A model generated the notes under the pieces. It ran no database searches and had not been told where the DNA came from. It saw only the letters and a list, made by a program, of their open reading frames with translations. The position numbers and the translations under genes were made by a program. This document shows positions 10,167-20,599 of a stretch of DNA of 64,000 nt, piece by piece (the first letter of the stretch is position 1; each line of letters opens with the position of its first letter). This DNA is from Fallopia convolvulus (taxonomy: Eukaryota; Streptophyta; Magnoliopsida; Caryophyllales; Polygonaceae), in NCBI GenBank assembly GCA_964016875.1, contig OZ024724.1, positions 47,708,899 through 47,772,898 on the forward strand, read 5' to 3'.

Positions 10167-11140
10167 GTGCACATAAATAATTATAGAAATAATTAAATTG
10201 AGAGATATAATTTAAGAAATTAAAGAAACAACACCTTGTCAATTTTTGGTGACAAGAAATGAATAAAAAATTTCTCAAAATCTTTCAGTCACGTACTTCA
10301 GGATGTGATATATATATATATAGGTTGTTTATTATCTACTCCAGGAGATTATATTTTTCATATGAATAAGCTTTATCATCCACTTTCGGAGATGAAAATT
10401 TTCTTCTATTTCAATTTTTTGAATGAATTGCGTCATCTTCTTCAGGAGATGACTTTAGTTTCAATACTCACTTCAAGGAGTATAAACTTTTATTCTTTCA
10501 TCACTTTATGGAACGAGAATTATCATTTTAGGGTTAAAAATAAAATTATTTCATTCACTTCAGGGAATGAGAAATATCACACCAAGGATAATATAAGTTT
10601 TCATTCATTTCAAGGAAGGAGGATTATCACTTCGGGGATAATCTTGTTTTGTACATTCAATCAACACTTCAAGAGGAAATAATATAACATAATTAAGTAT
10701 ATGAAAATAAAAAAATAAATAAACAATATAAGAACAATACAATAAATAAAAAAATTCATTCACTTCAAGGAATGAAATTTATCACTTCAGGGAATGAAAT
10801 TTATCTCTTCAAGGATAATTTTATTTGTAAATTCAACTCTTCAGGAGAAAATAATTATCGCTTCAGGGATAATTTTATTTGTAAATTCAACTCTTCATGT
10901 GGAAATAATTATCGCTTCAGGGATAATTTTATTTGTAAATTTAACTCATCATGAGTAAATATTTATCGCTTCACGAATAATACAATGAGGTTCCCATCTC
11001 TTCAAAAAATGGAAATAATCGGGGATTATATATTGATATTTCATTCACTTCAGGGAATGAAGATTGTAAAAAGAATTATCACTTTGGGGATAATATTATC
11101 TTTGTATGTTCATATAATTTGTCTCACCAGGGACAAATCT
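9000..11140 (-). repeat. Array of about 40 short hairpins with constant loop ACTTCAGG and variable stems
   Basis: Throughout this stretch an 8-base core ACTTCAGG (variants ACTTCAAG, ACTTCTGG, GCTTCAGG, ACTTCGGG) is flanked on both sides by complementary words of 5-9 bases that differ from unit to unit. Examples: TTGTCA/TGACAA (9682-9701), AATCACAT/ATGTGATT (9735-9758), ATTATCT/AGATAAT (9854-9875), GTCATCT/AGATGAC (10432-10453), ATACTC/GAGTAT (10464-10483), GATTATC/GATAATC (10622-10643), ATTTGTC/GACAAAT (11117-11138). Spacing is irregular, about 30-60 bases. In the element's sense strand the loop reads CCTGAAGT. No known family feature explains it. Confidence 0.85.
10105..10166. repeat. (TAA)n microsatellite
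   Basis: About twenty uninterrupted TAA units within the copia interior, between two hairpin units. It creates a spurious poly-leucine frame on the minus strand. Confidence 0.95.
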
Positions 11141-11792
11141 GTTTATGAATACATCCACTTTAGGGTATGTATCATATTTTTATATCAAGTGTAGATAACA
11201 ATTGAATTAATAATTGAATCAATAATTTATAACGAGAAGAATAAAAAAAATAGTATGTACGATAAAATCATGTACATATTATCATGTATGCAATTTATAC
11301 AATTTCTGGAGGAAGTAATAATAACATGTTAAAAATAAATCATGAACATAATTACACATATGTGTAAACAATATATGCACAGTATATTGATTAAGTATGA
11401 TTAACAATATATATTGTTAATTAATTCACTTGGGAGATTAATTAAGATTCAATTGTATTGACATACAAAAAACGCACAATCGAAGTAATATTAATATTAA
11501 ACGTTCGAATGACGATTTGAAAAAAAAATCCATGTAAGAACAAATTCGTATCTATATATGCAAGCACAATAAGAATCAAATAGTAAATCAAAAAAAATCC
11601 ACAACTGCTTAGCATATAATATGTTAGAATGCGTAAACAATGCATCGATTGTAAACTGAAGCAGAAAATAAATGAAAATTGAGAAAAGATAGTATAGCAC
11701 CGAAAATTTGTAGAGGTTGGAAGCGTAGTTACGCTGACCAACAATGATGTAGTTTTATACTATTAGAATTCGAGAAAATCGTGCTCATAACG
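11141..11792 (-). other. 5' leader region of the copia element with primer site
   Basis: No protein frame is recognised. In element sense it follows the 5' LTR. The first bases after the LTR (11792 downward) read CGTTATGAGCACG instead of the usual TGGTATCAGAGC complementary to the initiator-Met 3' end. TTATGAG is complementary to a CTCATAA methionine-type anticodon loop, so priming from an internal (half) tRNA is possible. This is an inference. Confidence 0.45.
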
Positions 11793-11946
11793 TGTTATAA
11801 TTTAGAGAGAAAACAGAAAAATAGGGAGAAAGGGGAGAGATTAGATCCATGTTATTAGGTCACCTATATGGGTCTTTATATAGAGAATACAAATTAGGGT
11901 TTCCAATTGTATATCTAATTATAATAATATAATAAATATTATAACA
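11793..11946 (-). repeat. 5' LTR of the 5.6-11.9 kb copia element
   Basis: 154 bases, the partner of 5590-5743, followed by TSD TGAGG at 11947-11951. With only 154 bases, promoter elements are hard to identify. Confidence 0.9.
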
Positions 11947-12058
11947 TGAGGTGATTTATTATAATTAATAGGTATAGCACACTTATTAATAACATAGCGT
12001 ATTGATTTTTTTTTGAATATGATAAGTAATAATGATAAATGGGATACTATTATTATAA

Positions 12059-12395
12059 CTAGTCTTAGTTCCCGTGCAAGGCACGGGTTTTTGTAAAATT
12101 ATTTTATTATTTATTTGTATTTGTTACGTTTTGATTAAATTGATATCAATCTAAAAATAAAATAAATATTCTAGAATTTGTATGATGGAATAAATCTTTC
12201 TAGTTATCATATTCAAAAATAAAAGATTGTTTAATAATGAGATTTTCTATCCTATATTCTAAAAACATGCATAAGAATTTATCATATCCAAAAATAAAAG
12301 ATTATTTTTTTAAAAAAAGGCGGTGTGGTCCAATGTAGAAGTGACATGTGTCTTTTAATATATTTTTTAACCTCCGCTTTAGTATATAGTTATGA
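12059..12395 (-). mobile_element. Non-autonomous Helitron, copy 2 (337 bp)
   Basis: On the minus strand it starts TCATAACTATATACTAAAGC at 12395 and ends in CTAG at 12062-12059. The 3' hairpin CCCGTGC-aag-GCACGGG lies at 12071-12087, eight bases from the end. It is flanked by A on the 5' side and T on the 3' side, as expected for Helitron insertion. The internal blocks ACACATGTC and ACCACACCGCC are shared with the copies at 4088 and 20709. There is no coding capacity. Confidence 0.9.
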
Positions 12396-13794
12396 TTTTT
12401 AAAAATCTTTTACAGAAAATATAAAAAGATAAAGATAATTTCTAAATACTTGTAAATTTTTTATCAATTTAAGAATCTTTTAAAAATTTGAATAAAAATT
12501 AAAAATACACTTAATGAGAAACGATGAAAAAATATAACTAAAGAATGAATTTTTTTAATGATAAGAAAATCATTCATATTTACATTAATAATTCAAAAAG
12601 AAAATTAAGGAAAAGATAATGTGATTTTTTTTTTATGAAAAGTCAATTTATGCAAGTAAGTATCTAGATTGAAAGTTCTATTTTTTATCAAAATTTTATT
12701 TAAGATAAATCTTTTACATAAATAGAAAAAAATATAAAATAATTTTCTTTAGTTTTATATAAAATTCGAATTTAATTTTTTTTATATAAATAGATAGAAA
12801 TTTAATTGGAAAAACTATCTTAATTCCTAATATATAATAGATAATATGTTTATTTTAGATAGAATCTTTCTTGGATTAATTTATCCTATTTCTATATTAT
12901 CCTAAAATAATATTAACATATATATATTCCCAAAATAAAAAATCCTATCTAGCGAAATCCTAGGTGGCATAACGTAAGAACGACACGTAGGAAAATTCTA
13001 GGTGGCGCAACGTGGTGGCTTTATTCCTTGCGTCTTTTATATATATACATAGCTTTGTAAGGAATGTAAATTCTAAAGAAAATTAAGGATAAAGAGGTAA
13101 ATGGACGTTTATTTATATCTATGTGACATAGTTAGATGGGCGACACATAAGAGAGAAGGATTCGAGTTTAGTAAGAGTATATAGATATAGAAGATTTCTT
13201 ATAATTCATATCTTTGGTGCATTTTTAAAATTTTAAAATGTACTTAATTAATCTTCTTAGGAAGATTCACCTATTCCAAATCACAAGAAGTAGACTTACC
13301 GTGACAGGATGGGTAAGATCCCTTATTTTTTGAGATTTTTATTTAAACTAGTTAATCAACTAGACAGCTAGTAACTAGTCGATATTAACTTACCAAATAT
13401 TATACTACAACCATGGTTTTTTTTTTCGAATTAATGGTATTTTTTCGCAAGTAAATAAAGTTAAAATTTACACAAGACCTAGGCAAATCGCAAACCCCTT
13501 ACAATAACGATTTTATACTACAATGATAGTTTACATATTATACAGACCAATTGGAAAATTCTTTTTGACAAAAACACATCATATAAACAGATATTTATCT
13601 AGATGCCCATTGTAGAACAAAACCTTAAAGGTTCTCTTCACACCAAACTTATATGTAGAGAATATCAATTTATTTAAAAATTTAAAAAATTTCTCTCATA
13701 TATTTAATAAAGTTGAGACATTTTAGTAAATTACATTCACTCAATGAAAATGGAATAAGAAAATGATATGTACGAGAGATTGATAATACATCTT
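12396..13794. other. AT-rich intergenic DNA without a gene
   Basis: No coding exon or complete transposon was found. A GC-richer patch at 12960-13060 (CTAGGTGGC words, ACGACACGTAGG, then TATATATACATAG) resembles the end of another Helitron-like element, but no matching second end is visible. Confidence 0.45.
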
Positions 13795-14125
13795 GCTAAC
13801 AATTTATGTTTAATAAGTGATTTGTATATTGAATGTAAAATAATATTAGAATACACTTTGCTCACAATTTGTGTTTAGTAGGTGATATTGTATAGTTAAT
13901 GGTTGTTATTGTGAAATTTTTAAATTTTAGATTGTTTGATGTAAATAATTAGAGATAATAATTTGCTAGAGACAATTAAATTTACCTCATTTAAAAAAAA
14001 TGCTAAAACCGCATTTCTTATATTTTGTCAAAAATCCACAATTTTTAACCGTTTTCATAACATAAAAATAGAAAGGGATGTGTCATACATTAACTCATCC
14101 CTTTATAAGTAATTAGAAAAAAATC
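13795..14125. repeat. Dispersed direct duplication, copy 2
   Basis: Colinear with 5075-5365 in the same orientation and diverged by point changes and small indels. Its first part also contains a local repeat of the TTGCTnACAATTTnTGTTTA word (13793 and 13858). Function unknown. Confidence 0.65.
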
Positions 14126-14289
14126 AAATTAATTTGATACTATGTAGTAGAGCTGTCAAAAGCTGACCGAACTCGTCAACCCGACCCGAACCGCCTGATA
14201 ATCTGTGTGCGTTTATAAAATTTCCTGTGTGTACGTATAAATCAACAGCCTACATATAAAGCATTTTCTTTCAACAAAAAAAAATATAG

Positions 14290-14421
14290 AGCATTTTTCT
14301 AGGAAAGAATGTGGTTACTATTATCTAGACCACAAATTTGGCCTTATCCAAGGGAACTCGGACTTTGATCAATATAATATGTACACTGAAGTTATGACAT
14401 GGAAGGGAAATTTGTGTTACA
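14290..14421 (-). other. Probable 3' UTR of the kinesin gene
   Basis: AT-rich sequence directly downstream of the kinesin stop codon. The exact poly(A) site cannot be fixed. Several A/T-rich signal-like words lie near 14270-14300 on the minus strand. Confidence 0.4.
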
Positions 14422-17400
14422 CTAGAGAGTGAAACTGTCTCTCCAACTGAAGGACTTCTTACACATGGCTTTTGATGCAAAATTGGGTCCAACAAACATC
14501 TCTTTAGGCACTCGACCTTCATTAGTAAATCCACACAGCTTTGCGATGAGCTCAGCGCTCTCCCTTACGTGCTCCATGTCATTCGGGTTTGTCCAAAGAC
14601 GACGTGCCAGCTGTATCCTCCTCCTCTTGGTGTCTACCCCAATGTCCCATTTTCTAAAGAGAGCTTCCTTTTCCTTTGCTGTGAATTTCCTATTCATTTG
14701 CCTGCTCAGCATCTCCCTCTCTTGATTTATAGCTCTCATGCTTCACAAAAAAATAAAACAGTTGGAATTTCTGGTGTTAATTTTGCTTCTCAAGGTTTTT
14801 AGTTTTAATACATTTCTATTTCTTTTAGTTATCAAAATAATGGTGTTAAAATATGTTACATCCTACAAGTCGCCTTAGTTTTCAAAACTGACATCTAAAT
14901 TTGTAAACAAGAAAAAGGTGTTTCAAAAATTTTGTTTTTAGTTTTGCAAAACACTGGAAACAGAAAATATACCTTGAAGAAGGTGTCAGAATCTGGCCAT
15001 CCATTGTAATACTTTCACCTTGAGAAAACTTGGTTTGGATAAAAGACAAACGCCGAAGCTCTACCTCCATATACATCAAGTCTGATGGATCGGATCCAGT
15101 AAATAGCAAGAAGAAGTAGGATCTGTGGACTATTGAGGTATGACAGGAATCCCATAGTGTGATCAACTTCTTCTGCTGCAGCTCAAAATCTTGGAGCTGA
15201 TTGGAAGGAGACACTAAGGTACCTTGCTCAACATTGAGTTCATCTTCTTGGCTCTTCTCAAGTTTCTGATCCTGATCCAAGTCGGTAAAAAGCAATGCAT
15301 CCCTAATGGAGGTCAGATTGATTCTTGGTGAGTTTACGCTGTCTGAGTTATTCAAGATAGAAGGCATAGGGAAGCTCTTTGGTCTTCCAGACAAACGCCC
15401 ATCAAACTGGGTATCCAATTTTTGTCCTGAATGATCATTCCTTGGCGATGATGCAATGACTGCCTTACAGCTTCTGCTTCGAAACAGGCTCAAACCTCTG
15501 GCACTCGACATTTCTGATTCTGTTAAAAGCGGTAAATTATTTGCTGGGCTTTGTGTAACAAGGCTGTCAATGGTTCTTTGAAGTTCTCTGATTCTGTTCA
15601 CTAGTGCATTATACTCAGTAGCCGAATGAATTGGTTCCATCTCTGATTTCTTTGAAGGTACTATGTCAAACTCCTTATCAATGGATACGTTTTCAACCTC
15701 TATGCACCGAACTTCTTTGCAGTTATCGTCTGTATCTCCATGAGTTGTATGTATGAAATTTCCATAGCCTTGATCTGATACAGAAAACTCTGGGGATTTA
15801 TCTGGTAACTGTTGGGAGGAGGAGTCAGTAAAAAATTCACCTTCAGAGTTATCCTGAAGATCTGAATTGTGATTGCTGTGATCAACTGTATTCTGTTCTC
15901 TAAGATGGTTTAAGGATTTGGATGTTCTTAGGTTTGTATCTAGGTGCTGATAATCTGAGCCCACAAATGAATCATCCAACCAAGAAATTTTTCTCTGGTG
16001 TTCCATCAAAAGACGGCGAGATTGATCCTAGAAATTAAAGAATGACACAAGAATTGCAAGCACAAAGTCAGAAAATACAAAATATTTTGACATGTATAAA
16101 CCAGAGCCAGTACCAGTTTTCTTGAGGCTTCTTCTTCTTGCCCTGTAGATAATAACAGTTCTTCTATTCGAGCTTGAGCGAGATCACGTTCATAACTCAG
16201 TTCCTTAATTTCCTTGCTCATCTGCATTGTCAAACAAATGAAAAAGGCAATATTAAGAATATCATTAGTTAGGCTCTAGTCCAAGTTAGACCTACCTCCT
16301 CAATCTGTAACTCTTTCTCTCTCAATTCTGCTGAGCTGTCAACCTTGGAAGGGGCCAATGACATATATTTGAGTTCATCCGCCAGCCTGGCCAATTCTTT
16401 TCGCAATTGCTTTACCATTTCTTTATCTGACATAACCACATTCACCTTTGCATTTGTGCCTACTTCTTTTGCACAAGTAGCAAACAAAAGTGTATTTCTT
16501 GACTGCTCAACATGTCTGTGTGCTGGGCTCATTGTGCAGATAATGGCAGTTCGCGCATTGCCTCCTAACGAGTGCTGCAATATACGTGTTAGCTTGGAAT
16601 CTCTAAAGGGCACATGCCCGTTTCGCCCCTTGCTGCAGTTGGGAAGTACAACTCAGTTCACAGTATTTATTGCTTCTATTAGAGATTTTGAAGAAACAAT
16701 GAACAGATTAACATGGTGATCTACCTTAATTTGCGGATGACAGTCCCCAAGGTTAGTAAGCTGCGATTTATATGGCATCCTTCCTTTAACCTTGTACCAA
16801 CTGACTGGGAAGAACGCTCACTCCCTGCAAGATCCACAAAGTTCTGCATAAAGAAGATCAATATGAGTTTATTTCAATATAAATTCATCTTATACAATTA
16901 GTTTAGCAGTTGGAGGAAAATCATTGAGAGTGGTTATCAGTTTTTACACACCACAATAGCTGAGAGAGTGCTTATATTTGCAGCCCCCACCAGTTGGCGA
17001 ACAGAACTTTCAACTGTCTGCAGTGTAATACCATTTTTTGCAGTTAAGACACACAACTTTTAGTCCATCTGAGCATAGATAGAAGCAGATTTGCCTCTAA
17101 TTTTCTGTAATAAGTAACAAGCATACCAGCCTAAGAATCTGGTGAGACCTTGAACTTGTTTCGTTGAGAGATGTCTCTCCTATCTGTCTTTGAGCTACAA
17201 GTGCACACAGTAAACATCAGTTCATTGTTCAAGCCACTTAAATCACTTCTATGCTGCACAATCCATCAATTCTGTATAAACTGTGACATCAAATTCTAAG
17301 TGGCTACCTTCACAAACAGCCATAAGCTCTAGCAGATGACTCTTGTCCTTCAGAGTTTCCTCTGTCAACCTCTCAACAACTGTCCCTCTCTTTCCAGATC

Positions 17401-18424
17401 AAGAAAACTATGTATTAACAAATTATAAATTTTCTTTTGGTAAATCTCAATTCATAACTGGATTTAGTCAGGTAGGAATATTTTAGTTTCAACCTCAGGA
17501 TCATCCAGAAGTCTTAGTGGATTCGTGTCTTCACTTAGGAGATCTCTCACAGCTTCATTGTAGATTTCCAAGGCAGAGAACTTCAACACAAATTCTCTCT
17601 CATTATGCTGACAACGGAAAGGATGAAAATGTCATGTTTCAGTGATATCAGACGTGGCCAAGGAAGGCTTCTTGTTTTTTTCCCCCAATCCATACCTCTT
17701 CAATGTGGTTGAAGATGTCTTCTATGGTGTACTGAGTAATTCCAACCATGGTGAATGTCTTTCCACTGCTTGTTTGCCCATATGCGAAAATACTAGCTGC
17801 ATAAACACTTCATGGCTGAGATCATGATATTGTCAACATGAAGAAACACCAATGAGAGCATATAAACTACTCACAATTGATGCCATTGATGACATTAAGA
17901 GCTACTTCTTTGGCTGCCTCATCATAGACTTCCCTTGTAGAGGAGTCGGGTCCAAATACTCTGTCTATTTCAATTTCCAACACAGTGGAGCAAACCAATA
18001 TACATAAGGGAGTCGAATCATCTCACATAAATGGTGTATGCATAGCAGCTCAAAGGTATAAATATAACACGTTGATTTTTCATAGAAGTCGAAATTGAAT
18101 CCAAGACATAAAATGAGTAAATCAAGATGAAGAAAAGGTCGATTTATTTATGATCCTCAGCAGCAACAAGCACTAAACAATATGATACTTACCGTACATA
18201 TAGGCATTGGGATTCGTAGTGCGTTCGCCCAAGGTGTTCTTATACACAATGGTGGTGGAGTTAATGCACTCCCAGTCTGCAAAGTCGTTGGTTGCAATTT
18301 CCTTTCCAGTCAGAGGTCTCACCCTCACAGAAACTTGGATTTTCTCCTCATGAGCATGAGAAGTAGCTGTCGCGGAACTCTGGGTTTCCCACTCTGATAG
18401 TTCATCACCTCCAGACGATCCCAT
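14422..18424 (-). CDS. Kinesin-7 motor protein (KIN-7, NACK-type with C-terminal DUF3490 domain)
   Basis: Microtubule plus-end motor of the plant KIN-7 subfamily. Members of the NACK branch act at the phragmoplast, while other KIN-7s have various mitotic and organelle roles. Twelve coding exons with GT-AG introns and matching phases: 18424-18193, 17964-17875, 17796-17696, 17607-17494, 17389-17308, 17194-17127, 17017-16952, 16843-16725, 16632-16296, 16221-16114, 16027-14973, 14740-14422. The product is about 896 residues, usual for the family. Residues 30-350 are the motor domain, with P-loop GQTSSGKT (114-121), switch I NETSSRSH (217-224), switch II DLAGSE (255-260) and the HIN-SLLTLGTVI helix. 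A coiled-coil-prone segment follows, then a long serine-rich spacer, then the DUF3490 block (about 735-895) with WRDSF near the end. The start is the first ATG and is followed by the typical EEKIQVSVRVRPL strand. All ATPase motifs are intact. I do not assign an orthologue number. Confidence 0.93.
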
Positions 18425-19340
18425 GTTTTATTTTTAAATGCTCTAAGATGAATCTAAAACTAAGACCCCACAAGGAAGATGAAGCAGCAGAAACCTCCAC
18501 ACAATCCTTCATGTTATGGCAAGAATTAGGAAAAATGCTCATATCTAATCTGCTGAACGTGGCATTAGTAAAAAAGGAATTCAAAGTCCTCTTGCAGCCG
18601 GATTATATGCACTAGTATAAGAATTGTTGTTAGAATGATACATTTGTCCGGATGAAAATCTATTCTTATTAGTACTTCTGAATGATTTCTATATATTTTT
18701 TGGGTCTATTTATAAGGTGTTAATAACAGTATGGAAAGGAACTTCCAGGTGCCAGATTAATGGAGTCTGGTGAACAATAAAAAAATGCTTATAATCGGAT
18801 TCGTCGTATCAATTAAAGCGAATGTTACGCCAACAATGCTGAAATCGTCCGAATAAGAAAAGGTTACCTCGCTTGAAAGTTCGAAACAAATCTACGAATC
18901 AGCAATCTCAAATGAACAAACGAAGATGAGCCTAAACTTTCAAATTGCGACGAATTTCACCTCTTAAACGCGCCAGGAGTGGATGCAATGCGTTAGAAGG
19001 AACAGATAATCAAACAAAAACGCATCTGTGACTCTAGCAATCGGGGATTAATTCGTTTTGCAAAAGTGAAATGCAAAATCCATAGATTCAGAGCTAGGAG
19101 GGACAGGGGAATCGGGAGAGACAGCTAAGAGAGAAATCTAATTTGCTGAAGAAGATGAGACGCCATACCTAGAATGTCCGAGAAGATCGGAAGAAGCCTG
19201 TGAAGAGGAGAGAGGGGCCTTCGATCTGTCCTCTCTCTCTCTCTCTCCCTCCCGGGTTTAGCAAATAGCAACGACCATTGAAATGCGATGAAACCGCCTC
19301 GACCTCTCAACGGATATTTGTTCGTTAGTTTCGGATTTTA
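18425..19340 (-). promoter_or_regulatory. Kinesin 5' leader with likely leader intron, and promoter
   Basis: A (CT)n/(GA)n tract at 19229-19250 and a purine/pyrimidine-biased leader suggest the 5' UTR begins near 19260. CTAG|GTATGG at about 19168 on the minus strand is a good 5' splice site, so an intron may separate this leader from the coding exon. On the plus strand CTCAACGG (19306-19313) contains AACGG, the core of the MSA element bound by MYB3R factors in G2/M genes, including NACK kinesins. One core copy is weak evidence. Confidence 0.45.
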
Positions 19341-19897
19341 CCATCCTGCCCCTCTGCTTCTCCAAATTGACGGTACTATGACAGTTGTAGTGAACTTATA
19401 TCCTTACAACTTTGCAAATCTCTTCCCTATCAATTGATCAGTTATTTTTTTGGGGTCAAATGATCAGTCATTAAGTAAACCCAATTTTAATTGTTTTCGT
19501 CGTTTGAAAGTTTTCTTTTGTAAGGAAATTGTAGTTGTGAATTTCTTTGATTTGTGATGATATCATGATAAATAAAATTACCTAATGTTTTCTATATGAT
19601 ATATTTTCATTCCTGTCACTTGATCAATGCACAGGTTAGACTGGTAAGCAGAACAAGCTCTTCCAGTCTTCCCTATCACTTGATCAAGAAAGAATCGCTT
19701 GATTGAGAAAGATATTCAAGCCTCCTTTTGCTCTTGACATACGGAGCCCCGTAATGCCTTTTAAGAACATTCATATTCAAACAAACAGGTCAATAACAAC
19801 GCGAATTGTTGGTTTTTCTCGTAAGATTCAGGAATAGTATCGACTCAAAATTATAACCTCGAATTTTGTTAATACAATTTCATTTCCTATCAATAAA
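19341..19897. other. Intergenic spacer between kinesin promoter and tRNA
   Basis: No coding exon or transposon end recognised. The phrase CCCTATCACTTGATCAAG and a related CTGTCACTTGATCAA lie about 60 bases apart near 19612-19686 as a small repeat. Confidence 0.5.
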
Positions 19898-19970
19898 TCC
19901 GTTGTAGTCTAGGTGGTTAGGATACTCGGCTCTCACCCGAGAGACCCGGGTTCAAGTCCCGGCAACGGAA
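19898..19970 (+). tRNA. tRNA-Glu (anticodon CTC)
   Basis: A 73-base cloverleaf. Acceptor TCCGTTG (19898-19904) pairs with CAACGGA (19963-19969), with discriminator A. The D arm holds GGTGGTTAGGA, and the anticodon stem CTCGG/CCGAG encloses the loop CTCTCAC, giving anticodon CTC. The T arm CCCGG-GTTCAAGT-CCCGG carries the conserved TTC motif and internal B box. A run of eight T from 19971 is a Pol III terminator and CAATAAA just upstream is a CAA-type start context. There is no intron. All stems pair, so it is probably functional. Confidence 0.97.
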
Positions 19971-20594
19971 TTTTTTTTGTTTTGCGAAAATATTCGCATC
20001 ATATGCAAAGCGTCCGACCATGCATGAAGCCAAAATAAACAATGAAATTATATATTCCTCCACACGATAGTATACGTGGTTAGGATAACCAAACTATATA
20101 AATATTAAATCAAAACAACAAATTTACCACGGAATAGATAATTTATGATTGTCTTTTAGCAAGTGATAAAATTAAATATAAAGATAGAAAGAAATACACA
20201 AACCAGTATCACAAAAGATAAAAGTTGTAAAATACAAAAAAGCCAACTGCCACACCTCTACTCTAGCTCCACAACTCCAACTTTTCTTTAATGGACCAAA
20301 CTATTCAAACCTAAACAAGATGAGATCATCTTTCCTACATTGTCATATAGAAGTCACACTATTCAACAACAAAAGACTTAAGGATATGGACATGTAGCAA
20401 CTCGCTAAGTTCAAGCTAATGAATAGTTAGCAACCCAAGATAGTAGGCCGGGTATAGGACCAAACCCATGCATCTTTATACCATGAAGAAAGTTCATGGC
20501 CTAGTAGGTAGGTAAACTTAGAACGTGTCGGATATTTAATAGGTAGGTAAACTTGGGACGTGCACACTATGCAATATGGGCCTAACACACATAA
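19971..20594. other. Intergenic DNA without a gene
   Basis: Starts with the tRNA terminator. A small direct repeat (TAGGTAGGTAAACTT, near 20505 and 20540) is present. No coding exon is recognised. The last five bases before the next element form its target duplication GTATA (20595-20599). Confidence 0.5.
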
Positions 20595-20599
20595 GTATA

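Larger units (their letters stand above)
5590..11946 (-). mobile_element. Ty1/copia LTR retrotransposon with complete ends, interior almost non-coding
   Basis: Two 154-base LTRs (5590-5743 and 11793-11946) begin TGTTATAAT and end ATTATAACA. They are flanked by the perfect 5-base duplication TGAGG (5585-5589 and 11947-11951). The polypurine tract lies inside the left LTR (CTCCCCCTT on plus), so the element reads on the minus strand. The only recognisable protein remnant is a copia reverse transcriptase at 6498-6908. Gag, protease and integrase cannot be recognised. Where they should be, the DNA is an array of small hairpins (about 7.5-11.14 kb). The LTRs are nearly identical except for scattered changes, suggesting insertion that is not very ancient. 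The element is non-autonomous. Confidence 0.9.

Noticed and set aside
10012..10278. 88-codon minus-strand frame with poly-leucine
   Set aside because: The leucine run is the (TAA)n microsatellite read on the other strand.
9000..11140. CRISPR-like array reading of the hairpin region
   Set aside because: Spacing is irregular, repeats are 8-base cores with varying stems, and the DNA is a plant retroelement interior.
12960..13065. Fourth Helitron end
   Set aside because: CTAGGTGGC words and a TATATATACATAG run look suggestive, but no hairpin plus CTRR end could be paired with them.
14148..14205. hAT-type end TAGAGCTGTCAAA with ACCCGACCCG
   Set aside because: Only one end is visible and there is no partner inverted repeat before the kinesin gene.
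16345..16719. 124-codon plus-strand frame
   Set aside because: Antisense shadow of the kinesin motor exons, which have conserved motifs on the minus strand.
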